The notes under the pieces were generated by a model that worked only from the letters and a program-made list of their open reading frames with translations, had not been told where the DNA came from and searched no databases. From Streptomyces flaveus (GTDB lineage Bacteria > Actinomycetota > Actinomycetes > Streptomycetales > Streptomycetaceae), in contig NZ_BMPQ01000008.1 of NCBI RefSeq assembly GCF_014647675.1, positions 199,820 to 248,930 on the forward strand: DNA of 49,111 bases, given 5' to 3'. Below, piece after piece: positions 8,349 through 16,740 of the stretch (positions are counted from its first letter, which is position 1; each line of letters opens with the position of its first letter). Made by a program: the position numbers and the translations under genes.

Positions 8349-8713
8349 GTGAGGCGAGGCCCTTTCCTCATCTTCCTCACGACGCATCTCGCCGTGAGAC
8401 GGATTTGGCACCTTCACTAGCCGGGAGCCTCGCGGAATCGATCATCTTCGATCGGTACGAGAACCGGCTGGAGGGTTGCCGGGGCTTCAACGGGCCGTAT
8501 CCCTCTGCCCCTCTGGATGAGCGCTATTCGGTTGTGAGTATGTGGTTGTCGGCTGGGCGACCCGCGACATGCGATGGTCATCAGCGTTGTTCAAGACTGT
8601 AACCGAAGGCCTGGATCGTGGAGAGACCAGTCCGAACCGCGAGATGACAGTCACATCAGCCTTCTGCCGCAGTGGGCACTCGCGACCCGGTCCGATGCAA
8701 GGGAGAGCCGCAC
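8349..8713. other. Divergent regulatory region between thrC and gpgS
   Basis: This 365-base gap contains the SAM riboswitch (8383-8525) and about 190 bases that must hold the divergent promoters of thrC and the glucosyl-3-phosphoglycerate synthase gene. No extra gene is supported. Confidence 0.7.
8383..8525 (-). ncRNA. SAM riboswitch in the thrC leader
   Basis: Read on the minus strand, the leader shows S-box landmarks in order: CTCATCCAGAG at the P1/P2 side, GGCAGAGGGA, then GGCCCGTTGAAGCCCCGGCA (the pseudoknot arm), CAACCCTCC, then AAGGTGCCAAATCC and a small CCGT-CTC-ACGG hairpin before GAGATGCG closing P1. It ends about 35 bases before the thrC start. A CTCACG...CGTGAG pairing overlaps the closing strand of P1, and the AGGAAAGGG ribosome site lies beyond it, so a switch acting on translation or early termination is plausible. 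Fine assignment to SAM-I or SAM-IV needs covariance scoring. Confidence 0.88.
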
Positions 8714-9688
8714 GTGCTGGAAAACGTCGAGCGCTGGCTGAACACGCGCTCCTGGTCCGTTGACGACCGCCCGCTGAAGAAGCTCATCGCCGCGAAGCGC
8801 GCGGCCAACTCCACGGTGAGCGTCGTACTGCCCGCGCTCAACGAGGAGGAGACCGTCGGCGAGATCGTCGCCGTGATCCGCCGCGAGCTGATGACCAAGA
8901 AGGTGCCGCTCGTCGACGAGATCGTCGTGATCGACTCGGGCTCGACGGACCGTACCTCCGAGGTCGCCGCCGACGCGGGCGCCCGGGTCGTGCACCGGGA
9001 CGAGATACTCCCGCGCATCCCCGCCGTCCCCGGCAAGGGCGAGGTCCTGTGGCGCTCGCTGCTGGTCACGAGCGGGGACATCGTCGCCTTCATCGACGCC
9101 GACCTGAAGGAGTTCTCCGCGGACTTCGTCTCGGGGATCGTCGGTCCGCTGCTCACCGATCCGGGCGTGGACCTCGTCAAGGCGATGTACGACCGCCCGC
9201 TGAACCTGCCGGGCGATCCCACCTCCGGCAGGACCGCCGCAGGCCAGGGCGGCCGCGTCACGGAACTGATGGCCCGCCCGATCCTGAACATGCACTGGCC
9301 ACAACTGGCCGGCTTCGTGCAGCCGCTCGGCGGGGAGTACGCGGCCCGCCGCTCGCTCCTGGAGCAACTGCCGTTCCCGGTCGGCTACGGCGTCGAGCTG
9401 GGCATGCTGGTCGACGCCCTGCACCTCGTGGGCCTCGACGCCCTCGCCCAGGTCGACGTGGGCGTCCGCAAACACCGCCACCAGGACGGCCAGGCCCTCG
9501 GCCGCATGGCCGCCGCGATCTACCGCACGGCCCAGCTGCGGCTGGCCCGCGGCCATATGGTCCGGCCGCGGATCACGCAGTTCGAGAGGGTCGAGGCGGG
9601 ATTCGCACCGCGTACGTACTCCGTGGACACGGAGGAACGACCGCCGATGGCGGAGATCGAGGAGTACGCGGAACGAAAGGCGGCGTAG
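8714..9688 (+). CDS. gpgS: Glucosyl-3-phosphoglycerate synthase
   Basis: This 324-residue GT81-type glycosyltransferase transfers glucose from a nucleotide sugar to 3-phosphoglycerate. The product leads to glucosylglycerate, a compatible solute, and to polymethylated polysaccharides in mycobacteria. The GT-A landmarks are VVLPALNEEETVGEI, VVIDSGSTDRT and the metal-binding AFIDADLKEF. It then has a VKAMYDRPL segment and the conserved GGEYAARRSLLEQLPFP region. The length equals the mycobacterial enzyme. The GTG at 8714 is preceded by GGGAG; an upstream ATG (8672) lacks such a site. It stands near otsA and otsB, so osmolyte synthesis genes cluster here. No gpgP phosphatase is visible. Confidence 0.92.
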   Translation: MLENVERWLNTRSWSVDDRPLKKLIAAKRAANSTVSVVLPALNEEETVGEIVAVIRRELMTKKVPLVDEIVVIDSGSTDRTSEVAADAGARVVHRDEILPRIPAVPGKGEVLWRSLLVTSGDIVAFIDADLKEFSADFVSGIVGPLLTDPGVDLVKAMYDRPLNLPGDPTSGRTAAGQGGRVTELMARPILNMHWPQLAGFVQPLGGEYAARRSLLEQLPFPVGYGVELGMLVDALHLVGLDALAQVDVGVRKHRHQDGQALGRMAAAIYRTAQLRLARGHMVRPRITQFERVEAGFAPRTYSVDTEERPPMAEIEEYAERKAA

Positions 9689-9690
9689 CG

Positions 9691-9840
9691 ATCACGCCCC
9701 TGGAAGAGGGCCGCAGGCCCCTCTTCCAGGGGCGCGGGGCTGTGACATTTGCGGCTCCGCCGCGGGGCGCGACCAGCCACGACGCCCCCGCAGCCGCCAC
9801 ACGACAGCCCACCCCGAGCTAATAGGCACCCTGCGGAACC
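9691..9840. repeat. Streptomyces intergenic hairpin repeat, copy 2 (acts as gpgS terminator)
   Basis: A perfect 16-bp stem (9695-9710 with 9719-9734) with an 8-base loop begins the repeat. It is followed by CGCGGGGCTGTGACATTTGC and the GC module, then about 60 further bases ending in AGGCACCCTGCGG that also recur. The same unit is present in inverse orientation at 16741-16897. The stem lies directly after the gpgS stop. Confidence 0.85.
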
Positions 9841-9894
9841 CGCGGCGCGAAGGCGCACGTTTGAGCGAAGCCACCCTGGGCTAAGTTGAGCCCT

Positions 9895-11283
9895 ATGGCA
9901 TCAACGCAAGCCCAGATCCTCGTCGCCTCCAACAGGGGCCCGATCTCGTACACCCTGGACGAGAAAGGGACCCTCAAAGCCAAGCGCGGCGGCGGCGGCC
10001 TGGTCTCCGGCCTCTCGGCAATCGGCCCGGAGGCGGGCGCGCTGTGGGTGTGCTCGGCCCTGGGCGACGGCGACCGCGAGGCCGTACGCCGCGGCGTCGG
10101 CGAAGAGGGCGTACGGATGCTGGACATCCCGGCGGACGTACACGAGGACGCGTACAACGGCATCGCGAACTCCGTGCTGTGGTTCGTGAGCCACATGCTG
10201 TACCAGACGCCGCTGGAGCCGGCCTTCGACGCGGAGTTCCGCAGGCAGTGGGCGTCGTTCGAGACGTACAACCGGGCCTTCGCCGACGCGCTCGCCGAGG
10301 AGGCGGCACAGGGCGCCGCCGTGCTCGTGCAGGACTACCACCTGACGCTGGTCCCCCGCATGCTGCGCGAGCTGCGCCCCGACCTGCGAATCGGGCACTT
10401 CTCGCACACGCCGTGGGCGCCGCCGGAGTACTTCCGGATGCTGCCCGACGACATCGCCGCGCAGTTGCTCGGCGGGATCCTCGGTGCCGACCGGGCGGCG
10501 TTCCTGACCCAGCGGTGGGCGGACGCGTTCACCGACTGCTGTCATGCCGTGCTGGGGCCGGGTATCCCGTCGGGTACGCGGATCGGGGTGCACGGGCTCG
10601 GCGCGGACGCGGACTTCCTGCGGAAGCGGTCGCACGAGGCCGATGTGAACGAGCGGATCGTCGCGCTGCGGGAGCAGATAGGCGCGGGCCGCAAGGCGAT
10701 CGTGCGGGTGGACCGGACGGAGCTGTCGAAGAACATAGTGCGGGGGCTGCTGGCGTACCGGCAGCTCCTTGAGGACCAGCCGTCGTGGCGTGAGCGGGTC
10801 GTGCACGTGGCCCTCGCGTATCCGTCGCGGCAGGACCTGGCCGTGTACCGCGACTACATGGCCGAGGTGCAGCGGCTCGCGGACGAGATCAACTCCCAGT
10901 ACGGGACGCCTGGTTGGACCCCGGTCGTGCTGCACCTGAAGGACGACTTCGCCCGCTCGCTGGCCGCGTACCGGCTGGCCGACGTGGCCCTCGTCAACCC
11001 CATCCGCGACGGCATGAACCTCGTCGCCAAGGAGGTGCCGGTCGTCTCCGACGAGGGGTGCGCGCTGGTGCTCTCGCGGGAGGCGGGGGCGTACGAGGAG
11101 CTGGGCGAGGATGCGATTGTGGTGAACCCGTACGACGTCTCGGGCACTGCCCGTGCCCTGCATGAGGCGTTGTCGATGCCGCTGGACGAGCGGGCGGAAC
11201 GTACGAAGCGGCTGGCCGGTGCGGCTACTGCGCTTCCTCCGGCCCAGTGGTTCTTGGACCAACTGCGTGCACTGGACGCGTGA
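9895..11283 (+). CDS. otsA: Trehalose-6-phosphate synthase
   Basis: This 462-residue GT20 enzyme joins glucose from a nucleotide donor to glucose-6-phosphate, giving trehalose-6-phosphate. Family landmarks are SNRGPIS and GGGGLVSGL at the N-terminus, QDYHLTLVPRMLRE, GHFSHTPWAPPEYFRMLP, RVDRTELSKNI and NPIRDGMNLVAKE. The ATG at 9895 is chosen; a TTG three codons earlier is in frame but has no better context. No strong ribosome site precedes it. The matching phosphatase gene otsB is about 5.9 kb away on the same strand, separated by the amino-sugar genes. A large terminator hairpin follows. Confidence 0.95.
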   Translation: MASTQAQILVASNRGPISYTLDEKGTLKAKRGGGGLVSGLSAIGPEAGALWVCSALGDGDREAVRRGVGEEGVRMLDIPADVHEDAYNGIANSVLWFVSHMLYQTPLEPAFDAEFRRQWASFETYNRAFADALAEEAAQGAAVLVQDYHLTLVPRMLRELRPDLRIGHFSHTPWAPPEYFRMLPDDIAAQLLGGILGADRAAFLTQRWADAFTDCCHAVLGPGIPSGTRIGVHGLGADADFLRKRSHEADVNERIVALREQIGAGRKAIVRVDRTELSKNIVRGLLAYRQLLEDQPSWRERVVHVALAYPSRQDLAVYRDYMAEVQRLADEINSQYGTPGWTPVVLHLKDDFARSLAAYRLADVALVNPIRDGMNLVAKEVPVVSDEGCALVLSREAGAYEELGEDAIVVNPYDVSGTARALHEALSMPLDERAERTKRLAGAATALPPAQWFLDQLRALDA

Positions 11284-11430
11284 TTGCGTCCCCGCCGCCC
11301 CTACCCGTCCCCAGCCCTGGGCCGATAGCCCAAGCGGTCAGTTTGAAGAACTACGCGAAGGCCGCCGAAGGCTGCGGCGATTTGTGTGCGTGGGGGCGGC
11401 AATCTAAGGAGGCGGATCCGCCCGTCCCCG

Positions 11431-11460
11431 CTTGGAAGGCCGTCGCGGGAGCCTTCCAAG
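11431..11460. terminator. Hairpin after otsA
   Basis: CTTGGAAGGC and GCCTTCCAAG form a perfect 10-bp stem with a 10-base loop. Confidence 0.55.
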
Positions 11461-11526
11461 GGGAAGGCGGCAGACGTGGGCAAGAGCCGTCGGGCCCCAC
11501 CCGCCCTGGATGGTTCCCAGGGCTCT

Positions 11527-11573
11527 TCAGGGGGGGCAGGCGGCCGTGCGTACCACTAGCCTGCCCCCTCTGA
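11527..11573. terminator. Terminator hairpin between otsA and the I36-like gene
   Basis: Fifteen-base arms (11527-11541 and 11559-11573) pair with one mismatch. The hairpin lies between convergent genes and could serve both. Confidence 0.7.
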
Positions 11574-11694
11574 GGATCAATCCCTCAACCACCCTGGAGA
11601 GTTGAGGTCAAACAGCGTCCGCCGGGGTTCCATCACCGCCTTTGGCCTGCACCGACGGTGCACCTTCAGGCTCACCGGCATGAAGGCCGCCGCA

Positions 11695-12045
11695 CTAACG
11701 TGCGTAGACTGCAATCCCCGTAACGGCGCCACGGGTGTTGTCTGAGTAGGTGCGCGGCCCCAGAGTGACTCGCCGGGTGCCGTTGTTGCAGCCGGTGGTG
11801 ATGCTCCAGAACTCAATGCGATAGGACGTCTGGTTCGAGACGGACCGGGCAGTGGTGAAGGGATAGCAGCCGGGCGTTACAGACTTGACGGTCCTGGTTC
11901 CAGTCCTGTTCGTCCCTGACCATCCGCAGACCTTCCCGCTCGGGCAGGTGTTGGGATCAGCCGCCGCAGCCGGTGTGGCAAAGGTGCCGCCCAGCAACGC
12001 GCCGGCCACAGCCACCGTCGCCAGGCTTTTCCTGAGCACGCTCAT
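11695..12045 (-). CDS. Small secreted protein, peptidase inhibitor I36-like
   Basis: This 116-residue protein begins with a clear Sec signal peptide (MSVLRKSLATVAVAGALLGG, cleavage after the alanine run near residue 28). The mature part of about 88 residues has four cysteines and begins CPSGKVCGWSG, the pattern seen in secreted actinomycete proteins of the I36 (SMI-type metalloprotease inhibitor, crystallin-like) family. The start at 12045 is preceded by AGGGGGAA. It stands alone between otsA and the sugar-kinase gene. Inhibitor activity is inferred from the fold pattern only. Confidence 0.72.
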   Translation of the reverse strand: MSVLRKSLATVAVAGALLGGTFATPAAAADPNTCPSGKVCGWSGTNRTGTRTVKSVTPGCYPFTTARSVSNQTSYRIEFWSITTGCNNGTRRVTLGPRTYSDNTRGAVTGIAVYAR

Positions 12046-12124
12046 ATGAGGTTCCCCCTATCGAGAAATGGATCTTTGGTCGACTGCCGATCGTATGCCC
12101 TGAAGGCGGTGTTGTGATCATGAC

Positions 12125-12146
12125 AATCGGCCATGGTTGGCCGATT
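12125..12146 (-). terminator. Terminator overlapping the end of the PfkB kinase gene
   Basis: AATCGGCCA and TGGCCGATT form a perfect 9-bp stem with a 4-base loop, abutting the stop codon of the kinase gene. Confidence 0.65.
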
Positions 12147-13075
12147 TACGCCACCGAAGCCTCGCCGGTCACCGTCACGCGCCCCACCAACTCGTCATAC
12201 GCCCGCCCGTCGAACTCACCCGCCGCAGGCGCCAGTACCGTCGCCGTCGACAGGGCCACCGCGCGGGCCAGCCTCTCCGGCCACGGCAAGTTCTCCACCA
12301 GCCCCGACAGCAAGCCCGCGACCACCGAGTCGCCTGCGCCCGTCGGGTTGCCCTCGACCGGGCCTGGCGGCGTCGCTCGCCAGTGCCCCTCCGCGTTCAG
12401 GGCCAGCAGGCCCTCCGCGCCCAGGGAAGCGACCACCGCGTGGGCGCCGCGGCGGCGGGCGTCGCGTGTGGCCTGCAGCGGCTCGTGGGAGCCGGTGAGT
12501 TCGGCGAGTTCGTCGGTGTTCGGTTTGACGAGGTCGGGGCGGGCGGCGACGCCACGGCGCAGCGGTTCGCCGCTGGTGTCGAGGATGACCGGGATCGACA
12601 ACGACCTGGCCGTGCGGACCAGTTGGGCGTACGCGCCTACCGGCACCCCGGGCGGGAGGCTGCCGCACAGAGCCACCGCGGAGGCGGCGGGCAGCAGGTC
12701 CTCGTATGCGTCCTGGAACGCCCGCCACTCCGCGGGGGAGACGAGCGGGCCCGGCTCGTTGAGCTGAGTCGTGTCACCGGTCGTAGTGTCGACCACCGCG
12801 ATAGTGCGGCGGGTCGGGCCCGTCACCGGGACCAGCGCGTCCACGACGCCCGGTGTGGACGTGAGGTGGTCCTGAAGGGCCCGCCCAGTCGCCCCGCCCA
12901 CGAAACCCGTCACCGTCACCTCGTGGCCGAGCGCGGCCAGCACCCGGGCCACGTTCAGGCCCTTGCCGCCGGGGCGTTCGGTGACCTCGGTGACGCGGTG
13001 CGAGGTGTGCGGGCGCAGGGACGGTACGCGGTAGGTGATGTCGAGAGCGGTGTTCAGCGTGACCGTGAGGATCAT
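12146..13075 (-). CDS. PfkB-family hexose-phosphate kinase (1-phosphofructokinase / tagatose-6-phosphate kinase type)
   Basis: This 309-residue kinase has the PfkB signature regions: an N-terminal strand MILTVTLNTALDITY, the GGKGLNVARVLAALG motif near residue 37, and the anion-hole/catalytic NPTGAGDS motif near residue 245 with the catalytic Asp. The MILTVTLN start and overall length match the FruK/LacC branch, which phosphorylates sugar phosphates rather than free sugars. It follows nagK and nagA on the same strand after a 125-base gap, so it may extend the amino-sugar locus. The gap holds a tandem 10-bp repeat and probably its own promoter. The exact substrate is not decidable by eye. Confidence 0.88.
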   Translation of the reverse strand: MILTVTLNTALDITYRVPSLRPHTSHRVTEVTERPGGKGLNVARVLAALGHEVTVTGFVGGATGRALQDHLTSTPGVVDALVPVTGPTRRTIAVVDTTTGDTTQLNEPGPLVSPAEWRAFQDAYEDLLPAASAVALCGSLPPGVPVGAYAQLVRTARSLSIPVILDTSGEPLRRGVAARPDLVKPNTDELAELTGSHEPLQATRDARRRGAHAVVASLGAEGLLALNAEGHWRATPPGPVEGNPTGAGDSVVAGLLSGLVENLPWPERLARAVALSTATVLAPAAGEFDGRAYDELVGRVTVTGEASVA

Positions 13076-13105
13076 CCGGGCCGACCTCCCCCGAGTGCGC
13101 GCTTG

Positions 13106-13125
13106 CCTTGTCCGGCCTTGTCCGG
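13106..13125. repeat. Tandem 10-bp direct repeat upstream of the PfkB kinase
   Basis: CCTTGTCCGG occurs twice with no gap, 31-50 bases upstream of the kinase start. The position and exactness suit an activator or repressor site. Confidence 0.5.
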
Positions 13126-13200
13126 ATGACCGATCATGCCAGCCAGACGGCGGTCGGCCCAGTTCCGCAGGCCAGCCGCTCGGCTCAACAAACGGCAGAA

Positions 13201-14346
13201 TCAGCCCAGTTGGGGCTCAACCACCCATTCTCCCCGGCGCATCACGCCCCTGAGGGCGAAGTCGGCGTCCAGGATCACCAGGTCCGCGTCCTTGCCCGGT
13301 TCCAGCGAGCCCACCCGGTCGTACAGGCCGAGCAGCCTGGCCGGGGTGGCCGAGAGGGCGGCGACCACGTCCTCGACGGGCAGGCGGTCCAGGGTGACGG
13401 CCCGCTTGAAGGCGCGGTCGAGGGTCAGGGTCGAGCCCGCGATGGAGCCGCCCTCCACCAGGCGTGCCACGCCCTCGCTGACCTCGACCTCCAGCGGGCC
13501 GAGCAGATAACGGCCGTCGCCGAAACCGGCCGCGTCCATCGCGTCCGTGATGAACGCCACCCGGTCCGCGCCCGCGTGATGGAACGCCAGTTGGAGGGAC
13601 GCCGGATGCAGATGCGTACCGTCGTTGATCAGCTCGACCGTGATCCGCTCGTCTTCCAGGAGCGCGGCGATCGGGCCGGGCGTGCGGTGACCGAGGACGG
13701 GCATCGCGTTGTAGAGGTGCGTCGCCACGGTGGCGCCCGCCTCGATGGCCTCCACCGTCTGCTCGTACGTCGCGTCCGTGTGCCCGATTGCCGCGATCAC
13801 CCCGTGCTCCGCGAGGAGGCGTACGGAGTCGACGCCGCCCGGCAGTTCCGTGGCGAGCGTCACCATCTTGGCCCGGCCGCGCGCCGCGTCGATCAGCTTG
13901 CGGACCTCCGCCGGGTCCGGGTCGCGCAGCAGTTCTTCGGAGTGTGCGCCCTTGCGGCAGGGCGAGATGAACGGTCCCTCGAAGTGGATGCCCGCGATGT
14001 CGCCCTGCTCGGCCAGTTCGGAGAGCAGCCCGGCGCGCTGGGCGAGCGCGTCCATGCCGCCGGTGACGGTCGACGCGACGATCGTCGTGGTGCCGTGCAG
14101 GCGGTGCGTGTGGACGCCCTTGAGGATCTCGTCGACCGTGCCGGAGGTGAAGGACGCGCCGCCGCCACCGTGGTTGTGGATGTCGACGAAACCCGGCACC
14201 AGCCAGTGGCCGGTCAGGTCCAGTACGTCGGCGTCCGCGGGAGCACTCCCGGCGATACGCGTGCCCTCGACGATCACGCGTCCGCCGTCCACGATTCCGG
14301 TGGGCAGCACCACCTGGGCACCGGCGAGCACTTTGCTAGTGGCCAT
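13201..14346 (-). CDS. nagA: N-acetylglucosamine-6-phosphate deacetylase
   Basis: This 381-residue amidohydrolase removes the acetyl group from GlcNAc-6-phosphate, giving glucosamine-6-phosphate. Visible metal and substrate motifs are PGFVDIHNHGGGG, GIHFEGPFIS with KGAH following, AIGHTDATYE, THLYNAM, INDGTHLHP and the catalytic Asp in ITDAMDAAG. Its ATG shares one base with the TGA of the upstream kinase gene (TGATG), so the two are translationally coupled. With the DasR site upstream, this is the nagKA amino-sugar operon known from S. coelicolor; NagA controls the level of GlcN-6-P, the DasR ligand. Confidence 0.95.
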   Translation of the reverse strand: MATSKVLAGAQVVLPTGIVDGGRVIVEGTRIAGSAPADADVLDLTGHWLVPGFVDIHNHGGGGASFTSGTVDEILKGVHTHRLHGTTTIVASTVTGGMDALAQRAGLLSELAEQGDIAGIHFEGPFISPCRKGAHSEELLRDPDPAEVRKLIDAARGRAKMVTLATELPGGVDSVRLLAEHGVIAAIGHTDATYEQTVEAIEAGATVATHLYNAMPVLGHRTPGPIAALLEDERITVELINDGTHLHPASLQLAFHHAGADRVAFITDAMDAAGFGDGRYLLGPLEVEVSEGVARLVEGGSIAGSTLTLDRAFKRAVTLDRLPVEDVVAALSATPARLLGLYDRVGSLEPGKDADLVILDADFALRGVMRRGEWVVEPQLG

Positions 14347-15344
14347 CAGGTGGTTACCTCCGAGGGGGCAGTAGGGGTGGTGGACAGCAGGTCCCAGGCC
14401 AGCAGCCCGGCGCCCAGGCAGCCGGCCGTGTCCCCGAGCGCCGCCGGGACGATGGTGGGCAGCTTCTGGAAGGTCACCCGGCGCTCGACCGCCGCCCGTA
14501 GCGGTGTGAACAAGGTTTCCCCCGCCTCGGCCAGGCCGCCACCGATGATCAGCGTGCGCGGGTCCAGCAGGGTGAGCGCGGTGACAAGGCCGTCCGCGAG
14601 CGCGTCCACCGCCTCCTGCCAGACCGCCGCCGCCCGCCGGTCCCCGGACTGCACGGCCTTCGCGCAGTCGGCCGCGTCCGCCTGAGGATCGCCGGACGCC
14701 TCGGCCCAGGCCGCGCTCACCGCCGACGCGGACGCGAACCGCTCCAGACAGCCGCGCTGCCCGCACGGGCACGGGGTGCCCCCGGGGCGTACGACGATGT
14801 GGCCGATCTCGCCCGCGAAGCCGTGCGCGCCCGCCTCCACCCGGCCGTCGATACCGATCGCGCCCGCGATCCCGGTGCCGAGCGGCACGAACAGGAACCG
14901 GTCGGCTCCCCGCCCCGCCCCGAGCCGCCCCTCGGCGAGCCCGCCGGTGCGCACATCGTGCCCGAGGGCGACCGGGACGCCGTACAGCCGCTCGCCGAGC
15001 AGATCCCGCAGGGGTACGTCACGCCAGCCGAGGTTGGCCGCGTACACCGCGATGCCCCGCTCGGCGTCCACGATGCCGGGGACGGCGACGCCGACGGCGG
15101 ACGCGGGCTCGCCGAAGTGGCGCTCGCCGTGCGCGCGCAGGTCCGCCGCGAAGCCGAGGATCGACTCCACCACGGCGTCCGGGCCGCGCTCCCGGCCCGT
15201 GGCGCGGCGGGCCTGGTGCAGCACGGTGGTGGGCTGCGGTTGCCGCTGGTCGATACGGCCCGCGGAGGGCTGGGCGTCGTCGGCCCCCACGAGGGCGGCC
15301 TTCATCCCGGTGCCGCCCACATCGAGGGCGATGACGTGTTTCAC
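14346..15344 (-). CDS. nagK: ROK-family sugar kinase, probable N-acetylglucosamine kinase
   Basis: This 332-residue ROK kinase has an ATP-binding DVGGTGMKAAL at the N-terminus, the GTGIAGAI phosphate loop, the catalytic Asp in LGHDVRTG, and the zinc-binding set with HIVV followed by CPCGQRGCLE. It should phosphorylate free GlcNAc (or a related hexose) in the cytoplasm. It starts with GTG at 15344 and overlaps nagA by one base. The dre site lies 28-43 bases upstream, so DasR repression is expected. Glucokinase activity cannot be excluded by sequence; the coupling to nagA supports GlcNAc. Confidence 0.88.
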   Translation of the reverse strand: MKHVIALDVGGTGMKAALVGADDAQPSAGRIDQRQPQPTTVLHQARRATGRERGPDAVVESILGFAADLRAHGERHFGEPASAVGVAVPGIVDAERGIAVYAANLGWRDVPLRDLLGERLYGVPVALGHDVRTGGLAEGRLGAGRGADRFLFVPLGTGIAGAIGIDGRVEAGAHGFAGEIGHIVVRPGGTPCPCGQRGCLERFASASAVSAAWAEASGDPQADAADCAKAVQSGDRRAAAVWQEAVDALADGLVTALTLLDPRTLIIGGGLAEAGETLFTPLRAAVERRVTFQKLPTIVPAALGDTAGCLGAGLLAWDLLSTTPTAPSEVTT

Positions 15345-15371
15345 AGGTACAGTCTCGCCCCTGACCCCACG

Positions 15372-15387
15372 AGAGGTCTAGTCCACT
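15372..15387. promoter_or_regulatory. DasR-responsive element (dre)
   Basis: On the minus strand the 16-mer AGTGGACTAGACCTCT matches the dre consensus AGTGGTCTAGACCACT at 14 of 16 positions. It lies between nagK and the divergent sugar-binding lipoprotein gene, so GlcNAc-responsive control of both is possible. Confidence 0.88.
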
Positions 15388-15450
15388 CGCGTACTGTAGA
15401 CCTTTGCATTCCGGTTATCCGGTCTTCAACTTCCGTGACGAGTACGACAG

Positions 15451-16734
15451 ATGAGGAAAACAGCGGTGCGGCGACGAGTGACAGGTTTCATCTCGATGGT
15501 GTCCGCAATGGGCGTGACGGCTGCACTCGGCGGCTGCTCCGGCGACACCGCGGCCACCCAGAACGCCACGCTCACGCTGGTGGCCGCCGACTACGGCGAC
15601 TCCGAGGCGAACAGCTCCCAGAAGTACTGGGACAAGCTGGTCAAGGCGTACGAGAAGAAGAACCCCGGCATCGAGGTCGACGTCAGCGTTTACTCGTGGA
15701 ACGAGGTCGACGCCAAGGTCAAACAGATGGTCGCCGACGGGGACGCACCCGACATGGCGCAGATAGGCGCGTACGCCGACTACGCCGCGAAGGGTCAGCT
15801 GTACGAGGCCGACGAACTGCTCTCCATACCCGTCCAGGCCGACTTCGTCTCGAGACTCGCCGAGGCGGGCGAGGTGGGCCGGGTGCAGTACGGCATGCCG
15901 TTCGCCTCCTCCACGAGGCTGTTGTTCTACAACAAGGAGCTCTTCGACGAGGCCGGCCTCACCCCGCCGCAGAGCTGGAGCGAACTGGCCGCCGCCGCCA
16001 CGACCCTGAAGTCCCGCGGAGTCGAGACGCCGTACGCGTTGCCCCTCGGACCCGAGGAGGCCCAGGCCGAGACCATGATGTGGCTGCTGAGCGGCGGCGA
16101 CGGCTACACCGCCACCGTCGGCTCGTACGGCCTCGACTCCGACCAGAACATCGCGACCTTCAACTGGCTCAAGAACGACCTGGTGGGCAAGGGCCTCACC
16201 GGGCCGACCCCGCCCGGCAAGCTCAACCGCGCCGACGCCTTCGAGGCGTTCACGCGCGGCGAGGTCGGCATGCTGAACGGTCACCCCTCGCTGATGCAGG
16301 CCGCCGAGAAGAAGGGCGTGGAGTACGGCATGGTGCCGATGCCCGGCATCGACGGCAGGGCCAAGGCCACGATGGGCGTCGCCGACTGGATGATGGCGTT
16401 CAAGGAGAACGGCAACGGCGAGGAGATCGGTGACTTCCTCGACTTCGTCTACAGCGAGAAGAACGTGCTCGAGTTCTCCCACGAGTACAACCTGCTGCCC
16501 GTGACCACCTCCGCCTCCGACGCGATGGCCGCGGACAAGAACGACAAGGATCTCGACCCGTTCCTGTCCGAGCTTGAGAACGCCGAGCTGTATCCCGTCG
16601 CCAAGACGTCCTGGGCGCAGGTCAGCGCCGACATCAAGCAGCAGATCGGGAAGGCGGTGGGCCCCAATGCGCGGCCCGCCGCGGTTCTGGGGTCGCTGCA
16701 GCGGGCGGCTTCGGCGGCCGACAACGCGGAGTAG
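15451..16734 (+). CDS. Sugar ABC transporter substrate-binding lipoprotein
   Basis: This 427-residue extracytoplasmic solute-binding protein of the MalE/DasA type (family 1) has an Arg-rich n-region and a lipobox ending ALGGC near residue 29, so it is anchored to the membrane outer face. The mature part starts with ATLTLVAADYGD and contains the family pattern YGMPFASSTRLLFYNKELFDEAGL. It is divergent from nagK across the dre site, suggesting an amino sugar or chito-oligosaccharide ligand. No permease or ATPase genes follow, so it must share a transporter encoded elsewhere. A GTG at 15466 with GAGGA upstream is an alternative start that would remove five residues. Confidence 0.9.
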   Translation: MRKTAVRRRVTGFISMVSAMGVTAALGGCSGDTAATQNATLTLVAADYGDSEANSSQKYWDKLVKAYEKKNPGIEVDVSVYSWNEVDAKVKQMVADGDAPDMAQIGAYADYAAKGQLYEADELLSIPVQADFVSRLAEAGEVGRVQYGMPFASSTRLLFYNKELFDEAGLTPPQSWSELAAAATTLKSRGVETPYALPLGPEEAQAETMMWLLSGGDGYTATVGSYGLDSDQNIATFNWLKNDLVGKGLTGPTPPGKLNRADAFEAFTRGEVGMLNGHPSLMQAAEKKGVEYGMVPMPGIDGRAKATMGVADWMMAFKENGNGEEIGDFLDFVYSEKNVLEFSHEYNLLPVTTSASDAMAADKNDKDLDPFLSELENAELYPVAKTSWAQVSADIKQQIGKAVGPNARPAAVLGSLQRAASAADNAE

Positions 16735-16740
16735 CTCCGC

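Larger units (their letters stand above)
11284..11694. other. Gene-free region after otsA
   Basis: This 411-base stretch holds a 12-base perfect palindrome GGCGGATCCGCC (11411-11422), two hairpins that can serve as terminators (11431-11460, 11527-11573), and little else. No open frame with convincing codon use and ribosome site was found. Confidence 0.6.

Noticed and set aside
11310..11380. tRNA-like look of GCCCAAGCGGTCAG and following bases
   Set aside because: No seven-base acceptor pairing, no GTTC-type T-arm and no plausible anticodon stem could be found.
15389..15404. Second DasR-like site beside the dre
   Set aside because: Only about nine of 16 positions match, and the central GTCTAGAC core is broken.
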